Source: Streptococcus oralis (GTDB taxonomy: Bacteria; Bacillota; Bacilli; Lactobacillales; Streptococcaceae). Taken from it: DNA of 64,000 bases. Below are positions 1 to 8,415 of the stretch, piece after piece (position 1 is the stretch's first letter; every line of letters starts with the position of its first letter). The stretch is from positions 1,762,001 through 1,826,000 of the forward strand of contig NZ_CP094226.1 of assembly GCF_022749195.1 (NCBI RefSeq). The letters run 5' to 3'. The translations under genes were made by a program, and so were the position numbers. The notes under the pieces were generated by a model that saw only the letters and a program-made list of their open reading frames with translations, searched no databases and was not told the origin of the DNA.

Positions 1-1109
1 GTATCCGCACTAGTATAAGTCGCCAAATTTTCATCGTAAAGAGAATTTGGTGATTTCCGAGCCACTACCTGGGCGTTCCCCTTATAAAGTTTAACTTTTG
101 CAGTTCCATTGACAACTTTCTGTGTCTCCTTGATATAGGCAATCAAAGCCTGAGTTGCTGGGCTAAACCACAGGGCATTATAGATGAGATTGGACAACTC
201 ATTTTCGATAATAGGTTTGAAATGAGCCACTTCTCTCACAAGAGTCAAGTCTTCAATCTCCTTATGAGCTGCCAATAAAGTCACAGCACCTGGGCACTCA
301 TAAATCTCTCTTGACTTAATACCGACTAGGCGATTTTCCACATGGTCAATACGACCGACACCATGTTTGCCCACAATTTCATTGAGTTTTTGAATCAAAT
401 CCGCTACTTTCATCTTCTCACCATTGAGGGAGATGGGCACCCCGCAGCTAAACTCAATGTCAATAAATTCTGGACTGTCTGGTGCCTCTTCCGGAGAAGA
501 TGTGATTCCAAATGCTTCTTCTGGTGCTTGGTTCCAAGGGTTTTCCAAGACACCACATTCATTTGCGCGTCCCCAAAGATTTTGATCGACAGAGTAAGGA
601 TTGTCAAGGTCAGCTGGAACTGGGACGCCATTTTCTTTGGCATATTGGATTTCTTCTTCACGAGACCATTTCCACTCACGAACAGGCGCAACTACCTTTA
701 GATTGGGATCCAAAGCTGCGATAGAGACTTCAAACCGAACTTGGTCGTTTCCCTTACCTGTACAACCATGGGCAATTGTGGTTGCCCCCGTCTGATGAGC
801 TATTTCAACAAGTTTTTTTGAAATAAGAGGGCGACTCAGAGCAGATACCAAGGGATACTTTTGTTCATAGTAGGCATGTGCCTGAAGGGCCACTAAAACA
901 TAGTCATTAGCAAATTCTTCCTTAACATCAATGACATAGGACTCTACAGCCCCAACCTTGAGAGCTTTATCGTGGATGAACTCCAAATCCTTTCCTTCAC
1001 CCACATCCATACAAACAGCAATCACATCATAGTCTTTTTTTAACCATGTAATAGCAACTGATGTATCCAATCCACCTGAATAGGCTAAAATGACTTTTTC
1101 CTTACTCAT
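1..1109 (-). CDS. argG: Argininosuccinate synthase, 3' end cut by window edge
   Basis: This enzyme joins citrulline and aspartate using ATP to make argininosuccinate, the penultimate step of arginine synthesis in the cytoplasm. The protein starts [17 protein letters not shown], which contains the N-type ATP pyrophosphatase P-loop AYSGGLDTS. Translation stays open to the window edge, ending in [16 protein letters not shown], a typical ArgG C-terminal region. About 369 residues are visible of an expected roughly 398, so only the last 30 or so are missing. The start lies 15 nt downstream of the binding-protein gene, so the two are probably co-transcribed. argH would be expected just outside the window. 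No frameshift was seen. Confidence 0.95.
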   Translation of the reverse strand, partial: MSKEKVILAYSGGLDTSVAITWLKKDYDVIAVCMDVGEGKDLEFIHDKALKVGAVESYVIDVKEEFANDYVLVALQAHAYYEQKYPLVSALSRPLISKKLVEIAHQTGATTIAHGCTGKGNDQVRFEVSIAALDPNLKVVAPVREWKWSREEEIQYAKENGVPVPADLDNPYSVDQNLWGRANECGVLENPWNQAPEEAFGITSSPEEAPDSPEFIDIEFSCGVPISLNGEKMKVADLIQKLNEIVGKHGVGRIDHVENRLVGIKSREIYECPGAVTLLAAHKEIEDLTLVREVAHFKPIIENELSNLIYNALWFSPATQALIAYIKETQKVVNGTAKVKLYKGNAQVVARKSPNSLYDENLATYTSAD

Positions 1110-1124
1110 TTCTCTTCCTTCTTT

Positions 1125-1931
1125 CTATTTTTCGATAGAGGCTTTAAAAGCATCGTCAATCAATTTGTCCAACTCCCCAGAATCCTTCAACTTCTGGATA
1201 GTTTTGTCAACCGCATCTTTTAATTCTTTACTGTCTTTTTTCATCGCAACAGCGTAGGAATCTTCTTTGTCATTGTCAAAATCAAGCTCAGCGATGGCTA
1301 GGTCTGGATTATTCTCTACAAATCCTTTTGCCACTGGTTCCTCAAAGATAACCGCATCCAGTTGCCCTGATTTTAAATCTGTTATCAAATTTCCATTTTT
1401 AGGAAGTGAAACGAGAGAAGAATTCTGCAAGGTTTCTTTGGCCAGAGTTTCCTGGATAGAACCTTTCTGCGCTCCAACCTTTTTCTGAGCCAAATCCTTG
1501 ACTGATTGGTAATTCGTTAATTCAGATTTTCTTACGATAACCTTATTTTTCGAAGTGTAGTAGGGAATTGAAAAATCGTAAACTTGACTTCTCTCCTCCG
1601 TTTTAGAAACACCTGATATGGCAAGATCGGCCTTGCCTGAATCAAGACTAGCTAGTACATTGTCAAAACTCATTGGAGAGAACTCCACTTCTACACCTAG
1701 TTCCTTTGCGATGGCTTTGGCTAGTTCAACATCTGAACCTACAATCTGATTTTTCCCATCGACCAATTTCTGGTATTCAAATGGAGCAAACTCTGGATTT
1801 AGGGCCACCACCAATTTTCCTTTAGCCTTAATGGCTTCAACACCTTGGGATTGAGTGTTACTACAAGCAAATAATAAGGGAAACATAAGCAAACCAAACA
1901 TCGTCATCAACACCTTCTTCACTTTATTCAT
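1125..1931 (-). CDS. abpA: Amino-acid ABC transporter substrate-binding lipoprotein, arginine type
   Basis: This is a 268-residue solute-binding lipoprotein of the family-3 (polar amino acid) type. The signal peptide ends in the lipobox LFAC, with the lipidated cysteine at residue 23. The mature part has the usual features of this family, such as LVVALNPEFAPFEY near the N-terminus and GSDVELAKAIAKELG. No permease or ATPase lies beside it, so it must work with transporter subunits encoded elsewhere. Its position directly upstream of argG points to arginine or a precursor as ligand. Pneumococcal AbpA, as recalled, occupies the same place, so the symbol is an inference from context. A strong promoter and a palindrome lie just upstream. 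Confidence 0.75.
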   Translation of the reverse strand: MNKVKKVLMTMFGLLMFPLLFACSNTQSQGVEAIKAKGKLVVALNPEFAPFEYQKLVDGKNQIVGSDVELAKAIAKELGVEVEFSPMSFDNVLASLDSGKADLAISGVSKTEERSQVYDFSIPYYTSKNKVIVRKSELTNYQSVKDLAQKKVGAQKGSIQETLAKETLQNSSLVSLPKNGNLITDLKSGQLDAVIFEEPVAKGFVENNPDLAIAELDFDNDKEDSYAVAMKKDSKELKDAVDKTIQKLKDSGELDKLIDDAFKASIEK

Positions 1932-1959
1932 AGAAGAGCCTCCTTTTATTTTTATACTG

Positions 1960-1978
1960 TATTATTGTATAAATAATA
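1960..1978. promoter_or_regulatory. Palindromic operator overlapping the -10, possible ArgR-type site
   Basis: Arms TATTATT and AATAATA flank the centre GTATA, giving 7-bp perfect arms. The right arm is the -10 itself, so a bound protein would block RNA polymerase. Because the operon ends in argG, an ArgR/AhrC-family repressor is the natural candidate. This is inference: the site does not match the classical ARG box exactly. Confidence 0.4.
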
Positions 1979-2001
1979 CTCTTCTCATTCTCGTTTGTCA
2001 A
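1973..2001 (-). promoter_or_regulatory. Promoter of the binding-protein/argG operon
   Basis: On the minus strand a perfect -35 TTGACA (1996-2001) is followed after 17 nt by -10 TATTAT (1973-1978). A good ribosome binding site, AAAGGAGG, sits in front of the binding-protein start. Confidence 0.65.
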
Positions 2002-2034
2002 GGAAAAACTGTATTTTATTTCATTTAAATCAAG

Positions 2035-2076
2035 AAAAAGCTTATTATATGATATATTTTTACACATAATAAGCTT
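2035..2076 (-). terminator. Terminator-like hairpin downstream of the ABC pair
   Basis: Perfect 11-bp arms AAGCTTATTAT (2038-2048) and ATAATAAGCTT (2066-2076) are followed on the minus strand by TTTTTC. The stem is AT-rich, so it is a modest terminator for the upstream ABC genes. Confidence 0.5.
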
Positions 2077-2158
2077 ATTTATACTATTTGAGTTTTAAAA
2101 ATACAATTGTCCAATTACAGGTAAGATGAAGAGATCAACGAACTCTCCACATTCTCTT

Positions 2159-2788
2159 TCACAATTCAATAACTCTATGGCATTGTTGAGCCACATAGGC
2201 ATCGTGGGTAACGATAATGACCGTTTTACCTTCCTTGTTCATATCTAAGAGAAAGTTCAAAACCAAATCTCGATTTTCAGGATCTAGAGAACCGGTTGGT
2301 TCATCTGCTAAAAGGAGCTGGCTGGGTTTTAAAATGGCTCTAGCAACTGCGATTCGCTGCTGTTCCCCTCCAGATAACTCTGAAACCTTTTGATGTAGAA
2401 TTGATGGCAACCCCACTCTCTCTAAAATTTCTTCTATCTTTTTGACTTTGTCCTTCTTGGATAATTTTACATACTTTAGAGCGAGCATGAGATTATACTC
2501 TACCGTTTCATTATCAATCAGAGCAAAGTTTTGAAACAGATAGGAGATATGTTCGCGGATAATCGCTTGCGACTTAACAGAATTGACAGGTACATTTTGC
2601 TGACCGAAAATTTCATAATGTCCACTGTAATCGCCATCTATCAAACCCAAGAGATTTAACAAGGTTGACTTGCCACTGCCACTTTTTCCAACAATGGCAA
2701 CTAAATCTCCTTGGTTAATTCTTAGAGATAAGTTCTCCAAAATAACTTTTTTCCCAATGGTTTTCGTAACATTTTCCAACTTTATCAT
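2159..2788 (-). CDS. ABC transporter ATPase, lactococcin-972-type export/immunity family
   Basis: This 209-residue protein is a single nucleotide-binding domain. Walker A is GKSGSGKST at 34-42, the signature LSGGE at 138-142, Walker B LLLADE at 158-163, and the switch histidine lies in VTHD near 194. It is shaped like the MacB/LolD group, and within it like the small ATPases found beside lactococcin-972-like bacteriocins. It overlaps the permease gene by an ATGA start/stop, so the two are translationally coupled and work together at the membrane. The pair would move a peptide or protect against one. No bacteriocin precursor gene was found here, so the substrate is unknown. Confidence 0.8.
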   Translation of the reverse strand: MIKLENVTKTIGKKVILENLSLRINQGDLVAIVGKSGSGKSTLLNLLGLIDGDYSGHYEIFGQQNVPVNSVKSQAIIREHISYLFQNFALIDNETVEYNLMLALKYVKLSKKDKVKKIEEILERVGLPSILHQKVSELSGGEQQRIAVARAILKPSQLLLADEPTGSLDPENRDLVLNFLLDMNKEGKTVIIVTHDAYVAQQCHRVIEL

Positions 2789-4893
2789 AAGTGATCCCCT
2801 TTCAATAACTGCACTACATTTCGTTTTTCCATCTTAGAACCCAAGAAAAGCACAAACAGGATATCTAAGCCTGTAAATCCTGCAAAAAGTAGGAGCGGGA
2901 AAAGTGCCTGTGTAAAGAATAGCAAAACCATAAAAGGAAGGCTATAAACAGCTAATAGAAGACCCAGCAAGGAGCGATACCGATCTATCAATTTCCAGCC
3001 CATAAACTTCTTGGTGATAATATCTGTTCGCTTCAATAAGAAAGTTGTTACTAGTAAGAAGTAGGAAATCATCATACTAAGAAGACCAACCAAAGCAAAG
3101 AGTATATTGAAATTCCGAACAGCATCTCGATAAGAATCTACTTTATCTTGTTGAATGACTTGAATAGATGAAAATTTTAAATAATTCCCATCTGATAATT
3201 TCTCAACTAACGCTGTCACCTCTTTTTGATGTTGAGCCGTATTTTCGATTTTAATCGGATTATTTAAACCTGTTGTAGACAGGGAGGCTTTTTCATCCCA
3301 CATCATATCGGAATCATTGACCAAGCTAATAATTGGATTGTAGAGATTTTCCTTTCGTTTCTCGTTATAAGGGAAGAATGACCAATCACCTTCATAGTAA
3401 GCAATCTCGATATCCATCTCCTCTATCGTTCGTTTTTGCTGCTCTTCATACTTCATAGAAAGATAGGCAATTAATTTCCCCAAGAGCTGATTTTTATCTT
3501 CTTCACCTTTCGTACTTGCTGGCATCAAAATAACTTTTTTAGTGCCGGTATCGGGTAACTTGAATCCCTTGCTCTTTAGAAAATTGCGATTAGCATAGTA
3601 AACATCCACTGTATCTGTTAACTGATATCGCTGAATCTGTTCTGATTTGACAAAATTTTTTACAGGAAGACTGCTACTTTGCACATAGCCCGCCTGCGTT
3701 TTTTCTACCAAATCCAGATAAAATCGATAGAAATAATCCACTGCCTGCCCTGAGCCTGCCAACTGCTCTTGCCACAAGTTATCATTGAGTTGGAAAGTTT
3801 CCAAGGTCAGATAATTTCCTTGACTGATCCACTGTTTCTGGTAATCCAACTCTTTGTTTTCTTGCTCCAAACTTTTTCCTACCCCAACTAGCAAGACTGT
3901 CAGTAAAATAGTAGTTCCAATTTTCATCAAATAATTAAAGAGTAGACCAAATTTGAAAGATGAAAAACTTTTCAGCAGAGAGCTGATTGTCATTTTTTGG
4001 ATCAAGAGATAGGTCAACCAACTGATAAAGAGATAAAGTTGCAAAAGCAAAAAATGCGACAACCATAACATAGGGAACAAATCTTTTGGCTTGTAATCAA
4101 GCAAGAAAAACACTCCTAGATTGATCACAAGCGTCCCACCTAGGAGGAGGTAAAGGTTGCCTTTTACAACATCAGCTAAAACAGCCCTATCTTGAAAACC
4201 AAGTAATTTTTGTACCCCAACTCTTTTCATCTCCATCATCGGTTGATACACTGTCACTAACACAAGAAGTAAAATAGCCAAGACAAAAACAACGGCAGAT
4301 AAAAGCAAATCTCGATTTATGACTTCCACTGCACTTTTGTAGGTCGGCTCTAGCAAGGTAGCCTGGTCTATCTTGAAAAAATCGCTCCATTTCTGTACAA
4401 TCCTATCCTTGTCCATCTCTTGTGTAGAAGTTATCGTATAGCGACCATTTAAACTACGAGATGTATCCTTGATATAGGTTTGAAAAGTCATAAGCTGAAT
4501 AGGCTTGGCTTTTAGAAAAGTCGGAATCGTACCAAGTTTATTGGAAATTTCTTTATTACTGTAAACTCCCTCACCATCTGTGGTAAAATCAAGAGAAGAA
4601 ATCCCAAACTCTTGGTAGGGGAAGGTATCTTTATCAAAAACACCAGACTTGACCACCTCATCACCACTGTCTGTTTTGATGATGGAGACTTTATACTCCT
4701 TTGATACATCCTCAAAAAATCGAAGTACAGATGCTTCAGGTTCGTTAATATCTTTCAAATACAAATCCAAAGAATCTACAGTCTTTCCCATTTCCCGAAT
4801 CCGAACCACTTCACGTGTGTAGTTTATATTAAAAACAAAAAAAGTGGTACACAAAAGCAGGAGTAACATACAGAAATTACTGATTTTTTTCAT
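2785..4893 (-). CDS. Bacteriocin-associated integral membrane protein (ABC permease)
   Basis: The 702-residue membrane protein has one N-terminal segment (residues about 5-25), a large extracellular region, a cluster of hydrophobic segments around 195-345, a second extracellular region, and three or four C-terminal segments. This is the layout of the bacteriocin-associated permeases found with lactococcin-972 clusters, which resemble FtsX/MacB permeases. A strong ribosome binding site (AAGGAGG) precedes the start. It forms an operon with the ATPase gene and is divergent from an Rgg-type regulator that may control it. An export or self-protection role is inferred from family and context only. 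Confidence 0.75.
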   Translation of the reverse strand: MKKISNFCMLLLLLCTTFFVFNINYTREVVRIREMGKTVDSLDLYLKDINEPEASVLRFFEDVSKEYKVSIIKTDSGDEVVKSGVFDKDTFPYQEFGISSLDFTTDGEGVYSNKEISNKLGTIPTFLKAKPIQLMTFQTYIKDTSRSLNGRYTITSTQEMDKDRIVQKWSDFFKIDQATLLEPTYKSAVEVINRDLLLSAVVFVLAILLLVLVTVYQPMMEMKRVGVQKLLGFQDRAVLADVVKGNLYLLLGGTLVINLGVFFLLDYKPKDLFPMLWLSHFLLLQLYLFISWLTYLLIQKMTISSLLKSFSSFKFGLLFNYLMKIGTTILLTVLLVGVGKSLEQENKELDYQKQWISQGNYLTLETFQLNDNLWQEQLAGSGQAVDYFYRFYLDLVEKTQAGYVQSSSLPVKNFVKSEQIQRYQLTDTVDVYYANRNFLKSKGFKLPDTGTKKVILMPASTKGEEDKNQLLGKLIAYLSMKYEEQQKRTIEEMDIEIAYYEGDWSFFPYNEKRKENLYNPIISLVNDSDMMWDEKASLSTTGLNNPIKIENTAQHQKEVTALVEKLSDGNYLKFSSIQVIQQDKVDSYRDAVRNFNILFALVGLLSMMISYFLLVTTFLLKRTDIITKKFMGWKLIDRYRSLLGLLLAVYSLPFMVLLFFTQALFPLLLFAGFTGLDILFVLFLGSKMEKRNVVQLLKGDHL

Positions 4894-4972
4894 AAAAGTA
4901 CCTCCTTAGTACTTTATCATCTTAGTCGTAGAATTTATTCCCTTTTTTCACAAATTTATTTTAGATTTCTTT

Positions 4973-5000
4973 TTTACTTTTTATACTACTATGATACAAT
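4973..5000 (+). promoter_or_regulatory. Probable promoter of the Rgg-like gene
   Basis: A -35 TTTACT (4973-4978), 16-nt spacer and -10 TACAAT (4995-5000) are present, the last preceded by TGA as an extended -10. Two near-identical stretches, CCTTTTTTCACAAA (4941-4954) and ACTTTTTTCACGAA (5029-5042), flank it and could be regulator sites. Confidence 0.35.
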
Positions 5001-5055
5001 ATTTTTAATCAGTTTCTATTTTCTGTTAACTTTTTTCACGAACAAGGAGGAGATC

Positions 5056-5919
5056 ATGCGCTACGATTTTGGAAATGTTTATAAAGAAATCCGTGAGTCA
5101 AAAGGATTAACCCAAGAAGATGTCTGTGGTAGCGTCCTTTCAAGAACCAGCCTATCAAAAATCGAAAGTGGAAAAACAACTCCTAAATATGAAAATATGG
5201 AGTTTCTTCTCCGACAAGTCAATATGAGTTTTGAAGAGTTTGAATATATCTGTCAACTTTATCAACCAAGTCAACGCACAGAAATTATGCAAACCTATCT
5301 CAATATGAGCTCAATCCTAGGGACTAGTGAACTCGAAAAACTATTTCAAAAATGTCAAGACTACCTCAAAACTCACCACGACCTCCCCATCAAAGAGATA
5401 CGAGATATGCTGGAAATTGTTATCTATACCCGCCAAAATGGGACTAAAAAACTGTCAATCGAAGTTAACAATACTGTAAAGAAGCTATGGAAGAAGATAG
5501 AAAAGCAGGACACTTGGTACGAGAATGACTTAAAAATTCTCAATACCGTTCTCTTTACCTTTCCTATAGAACATATCCATCTCATCACTGGAAAAATCTT
5601 GCAACGCTTAGAAGTCTATAAAAACTACCAACATTTATATGACTTGCGAATGGCAATCCTACTCAACCTCTCTACCATTTACTTATACAATCAAGATAAA
5701 AACATGTGCCAACAAATCTGCTACACTTTACTGGAGGATGCCAAGAACAAGAAAAGCTACGATAGGCTTGCTATCTGCTATGTCCGTATTGGGATTTGTA
5801 CGGATGATTCTAAACTTATCCAAAAAGGTTTCTCCCTTCTGGAACTAACCGATGAAACCTCCATGCTATCTCATCTCAAAAAAGAAGTAGAGACCTATCA
5901 TCAACCAAAGGAAATATAA
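5056..5919 (+). CDS. Rgg/MutR-family transcriptional regulator
   Basis: This 287-residue protein starts with an XRE-type helix-turn-helix (about residues 6-60: IRESKGLTQEDV, then SLSKIESGKTTP), followed by a long helical region like the TPR-type peptide-binding domain of Rgg proteins. Rgg proteins often respond to small hydrophobic peptides and control neighbouring bacteriocin or transport genes. The divergent ABC pair is the obvious target. I searched the 162-nt intergenic region on both strands and found no small hydrophobic peptide gene, so a signal, if any, is made elsewhere. The ribosome binding site AAGGAGGAG is strong. Confidence 0.8.
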   Translation: MRYDFGNVYKEIRESKGLTQEDVCGSVLSRTSLSKIESGKTTPKYENMEFLLRQVNMSFEEFEYICQLYQPSQRTEIMQTYLNMSSILGTSELEKLFQKCQDYLKTHHDLPIKEIRDMLEIVIYTRQNGTKKLSIEVNNTVKKLWKKIEKQDTWYENDLKILNTVLFTFPIEHIHLITGKILQRLEVYKNYQHLYDLRMAILLNLSTIYLYNQDKNMCQQICYTLLEDAKNKKSYDRLAICYVRIGICTDDSKLIQKGFSLLELTDETSMLSHLKKEVETYHQPKEI

Positions 5920-5947
5920 AAAAGTCGAGGGATTTCCTCGACTTTTA
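5918..5947. terminator. Bidirectional terminator between rgg-like and LysM genes
   Basis: Stem AAAGTCGAGG (5921-5930) and CCTCGACTTT (5936-5945), loop of five bases, with A and T runs on either side. It serves both convergent genes. Confidence 0.85.
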
Positions 5948-5970
5948 CATATTTTTCTGTTAGCTAGTTC

Positions 5971-6600
5971 TTAATACCAACCGTTGTTAAGCCAGAAGTT
6001 CTTGGCAGCTGTCCATGAACCGTAACGTCCTGCAACGTAGGCATCTGCTACACGTTCTTGGTTTTCAGCTGAGTAGTCACCGTTCAAGTATGAATCTGTC
6101 AATTGGTAACGTCCGATGTAACGTCCGTTTGTAGCAGTGTAGCTACCACCTGATTCTTTTTGAGCGATCCATTCTTTGGCTTCTGCTTCAGAACCACTTA
6201 CAGTAGAAGCTGCTGCAGTGTTGCTTTCTGTTGCTGGAGCTGCTGGAGTTGCAGGTGCAGCTGGGGCCTCATAAGTTGTTGCTGCTGGAGCTTCTTCAAC
6301 TGTTTCTGTAGCTACTGGAGCTGTTTCTTCCGTTGTTGCTGCTGGAGCTACAGTTGAAGCTGTTCCTTCGATAACCAAAACTTGGTCAACATAGATAAGG
6401 TGAATATCTTTGATGTTATTTTTTGCTGCCAATTTTTCAACAGTTGTGTTGTACTTCTCAGCGATTTCTGAAAGAGTATCACCTGATTTAACTGTGTAAG
6501 TTACAGTTTCTTGGGCAGATGCAAGTGATGGAGCAAAGAAAGCAAGCAAAGTTGCTACTCCTGCGATAGTTGTTTTAATTTTTTTAGTTGTTAATGACAT
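5971..6600 (-). CDS. Secreted LysM protein with Apf-like C-terminal domain
   Basis: The chosen start (MSLTTKK) gives 209 residues and has AAGGAG upstream; a longer frame begins at 6621 but lacks a comparable site. A signal peptide ends at about residue 29 (ASA-QE). One LysM domain (about 34-77, YTVKSGDTLSEIAEKY) binds peptidoglycan. A linker rich in Ala, Pro, Thr and Glu follows. The last 65 residues (EWIAQKESGGSYTATNGRYIGRYQL, written here as separate motifs EWIAQKESGG and GRYQL) resemble the aggregation-promoting-factor/transglycosylase-like domain. The protein probably acts in cell wall remodelling. Pneumococcal homologues are, as recalled, controlled by WalRK; a weak WalR-like motif lies upstream. 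Confidence 0.85.
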   Translation of the reverse strand: MSLTTKKIKTTIAGVATLLAFFAPSLASAQETVTYTVKSGDTLSEIAEKYNTTVEKLAAKNNIKDIHLIYVDQVLVIEGTASTVAPAATTEETAPVATETVEEAPAATTYEAPAAPATPAAPATESNTAAASTVSGSEAEAKEWIAQKESGGSYTATNGRYIGRYQLTDSYLNGDYSAENQERVADAYVAGRYGSWTAAKNFWLNNGWY

Positions 6601-6647
6601 ATCTAAAAATTCTCCTTCCATTGGATATATCTATGATACCTTTTAAA

Positions 6648-6667
6648 TGTTACCGTTGTTTAACGGT
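6648..6667. promoter_or_regulatory. WalR-like direct repeat and ACCGTT inverted repeat upstream of the LysM gene
   Basis: TGTTAC-N5-TTTAAC (6648-6664) differs from the WalR pattern TGTWAH-N5-TGTWAH at one base. The same bases contain a perfect inverted repeat ACCGTT-GTTT-AACGGT (6652-6667), and ACCGTT recurs near 6702. A regulatory role is likely but the factor is uncertain. Confidence 0.35.
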
Positions 6668-6802
6668 TTTATGTAGAAATATTACAAAAATGTTTTATAT
6701 TTACCGTTTTAAGTAGATTTTTGTCACAAAAGACCTTATTTTATACTATCTTTAATCATTTTAAGCTTTTGATAAGGGAAATAAGCGCAGAGGTCCATTC
6801 TT

Positions 6803-6811
6803 TGATATAAT
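6803..6811 (+). promoter_or_regulatory. Extended -10 promoter of the serine dehydratase operon
   Basis: TGATATAAT is a perfect extended -10 element. No good -35 is seen at the right distance. The start codon follows about 30 nt later behind AAGGGGAAA. Confidence 0.55.
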
Positions 6812-6841
6812 AGATATAAGAATCTTTGTAAGGGGAAACAG

Positions 6842-7513
6842 ATGCACTCACTTCGTTTTCAATCTGTCTTTGACATTATCGGACCAGTTATGATTGGGCC
6901 ATCAAGTAGCCATACTGCTGGAGCTGTTCGCATCGGGAAAATCGTCTCTTCCATCTTTGATGATACGCCGACAGAAGTCGAATTCCAATTATTTAACTCA
7001 TTTGCCAAAACCTACCGTGGTCATGGAACTGACCTTGCTCTCGTCGCTGGTATATTAGGTATGGATACGGATGATCCTGATATTCCAAATAGCCTAGAGA
7101 TTGCCCATAAACGTGGTATCAAGATTGTCTGGACCATTCAGAAGGACAGCAACGCTCCTCATCCTAACACCACTAAAATTACTGTGAAAAATGAACACAA
7201 GTCCATCAGTGTGACAGGAATTTCCATCGGTGGAGGAAATATCCAAGTTACGGAGCTTAACGGCTTTGCTGTCTCTCTCAACATGAACACACCAACCATT
7301 ATCATCGTGCATCAGGATGTCCCAGGTATGATTGCCCATGTTACTGAAGCCCTCTCTCGTTTCGATATCAACATCGCTCAGATGAATGTGACTCGAGAAA
7401 AAGCTGGAGAAAAAGCCATTATGATTATCGAAGTCGATAGTCGAAGTTGCGAAGAGGCGATTGAAGAAATCCGAAAAATCCCTCATCTCCACAATGTCAA
7501 TTTCTTTAAGTAG
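6842..7513 (+). CDS. sdaAB: L-serine dehydratase, iron-sulfur-dependent, beta subunit
   Basis: This 223-residue subunit pairs with the alpha subunit encoded next to convert L-serine to pyruvate and ammonia. The N-terminal part has GPVMIGPSSSHTAGAVRIG (residues about 14-32), the family signature. The C-terminal part, from about residue 150 (IIVHQDVPGMIAHVTEALSR), is an ACT domain, usually a sensor of the amino acid. The alpha gene begins 8 nt after the stop, so they form one operon. Function is clear from the paired arrangement. Confidence 0.93.
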   Translation: MHSLRFQSVFDIIGPVMIGPSSSHTAGAVRIGKIVSSIFDDTPTEVEFQLFNSFAKTYRGHGTDLALVAGILGMDTDDPDIPNSLEIAHKRGIKIVWTIQKDSNAPHPNTTKITVKNEHKSISVTGISIGGGNIQVTELNGFAVSLNMNTPTIIIVHQDVPGMIAHVTEALSRFDINIAQMNVTREKAGEKAIMIIEVDSRSCEEAIEEIRKIPHLHNVNFFK

Positions 7514-7521
7514 GAGGAAAC

Positions 7522-8394
7522 ATGTTTTATTCTATCAAAGAATTGGTTGAGCAAGCAGATCTAGACTTCCAAGGAAATGTCGCCGAACTCATGATTGCGA
7601 CAGAATATCAACTAACCGGTCGAGAACGGCCAGAAGTTCTCCTCCTCATGGAACGCAATCTAGAAGTTATGAAAGCCTCTGTCGAGCTCGGTCTCAGTGA
7701 AAATAAATCCCGTAGTGGCCTAACGGGTGGAGACGCAGCCAAACTAGACCGCCATCTCAAAAGTGGCAAGGCCTTGTCGGACTTTACCATCCTATCAGCA
7801 GCCCGTAATGCCATCGCGGTCAATGAACACAATGCGAAGATGGGATTGGTCTGCGCTACTCCAACCGCAGGAAGTGCTGGTTGTTTGCCAGCCGTTCTCA
7901 CTGCTGCTATCCAAAAACTAGACCTCAGCCACAAAGAACAGCTGGATTTCCTCTTTGCTGCTGGTGCCTTTGGACTAGTTATCGCAAACAATGCCTCTAT
8001 CTCAGGTGCTGAAGGTGGCTGTCAGGCCGAGGTTGGCTCTGCCTCTGCCATGAGTGCCGCAGCCTTGACCTTGGCTGCAGGTGGAACGCCCTATCAAGCT
8101 AGCCAAGCCATCGCCTTTGTCATTAAAAATATGTTGGGCCTCATCTGCGACCCCGTCGCTGGTTTGGTTGAAGTTCCCTGTGTTAAGCGCAATGCCATGG
8201 GAGCCAGCTTTGCCTTTATCGCAGCAGACATGGCCTTGGCAGGTATCGAGTCTAAGATCCCTGTTGACGAAGTCATCGATGCCATGTACCAAGTCGGATC
8301 GAGCCTTCCAACTGCCTTTCGTGAAACGGCTGAGGGTGGACTCGCCGCTACACCTACTGGTCGCCGCCTACAAAAAGAAATCTTCGGAGAATAA
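7522..8394 (+). CDS. sdaAA: L-serine dehydratase, iron-sulfur-dependent, alpha subunit
   Basis: The 290-residue catalytic subunit carries the conserved cysteines that hold the oxygen-sensitive 4Fe-4S cluster, seen in GSAGCLPAVL, GAEGGCQAEVG, ICDPVAGLVEVPC and nearby. The cluster binds serine and drives its dehydration. Glycine-rich stretches such as SRSGLTGGDAAKLD are typical. It lies 8 nt after the beta gene with an AGGAGG site. The HAD hydrolase gene follows 21 nt later, so the three are probably one transcript ending at the terminator near 9090. Confidence 0.93.
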   Translation: MFYSIKELVEQADLDFQGNVAELMIATEYQLTGRERPEVLLLMERNLEVMKASVELGLSENKSRSGLTGGDAAKLDRHLKSGKALSDFTILSAARNAIAVNEHNAKMGLVCATPTAGSAGCLPAVLTAAIQKLDLSHKEQLDFLFAAGAFGLVIANNASISGAEGGCQAEVGSASAMSAAALTLAAGGTPYQASQAIAFVIKNMLGLICDPVAGLVEVPCVKRNAMGASFAFIAADMALAGIESKIPVDEVIDAMYQVGSSLPTAFRETAEGGLAATPTGRRLQKEIFGE

Positions 8395-8415
8395 GCTTAT
8401 CTATTAGGAGAAACT

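Noticed and set aside
342..795. Several open frames of 60-120 codons opposite argG
   Set aside because: They are shadows of the conserved argG frame and lack ribosome binding sites.
4894..5055. Small hydrophobic signal peptide gene for the Rgg-like regulator
   Set aside because: Only frames under ten codons with no hydrophobic stretch occur in this interval on either strand.
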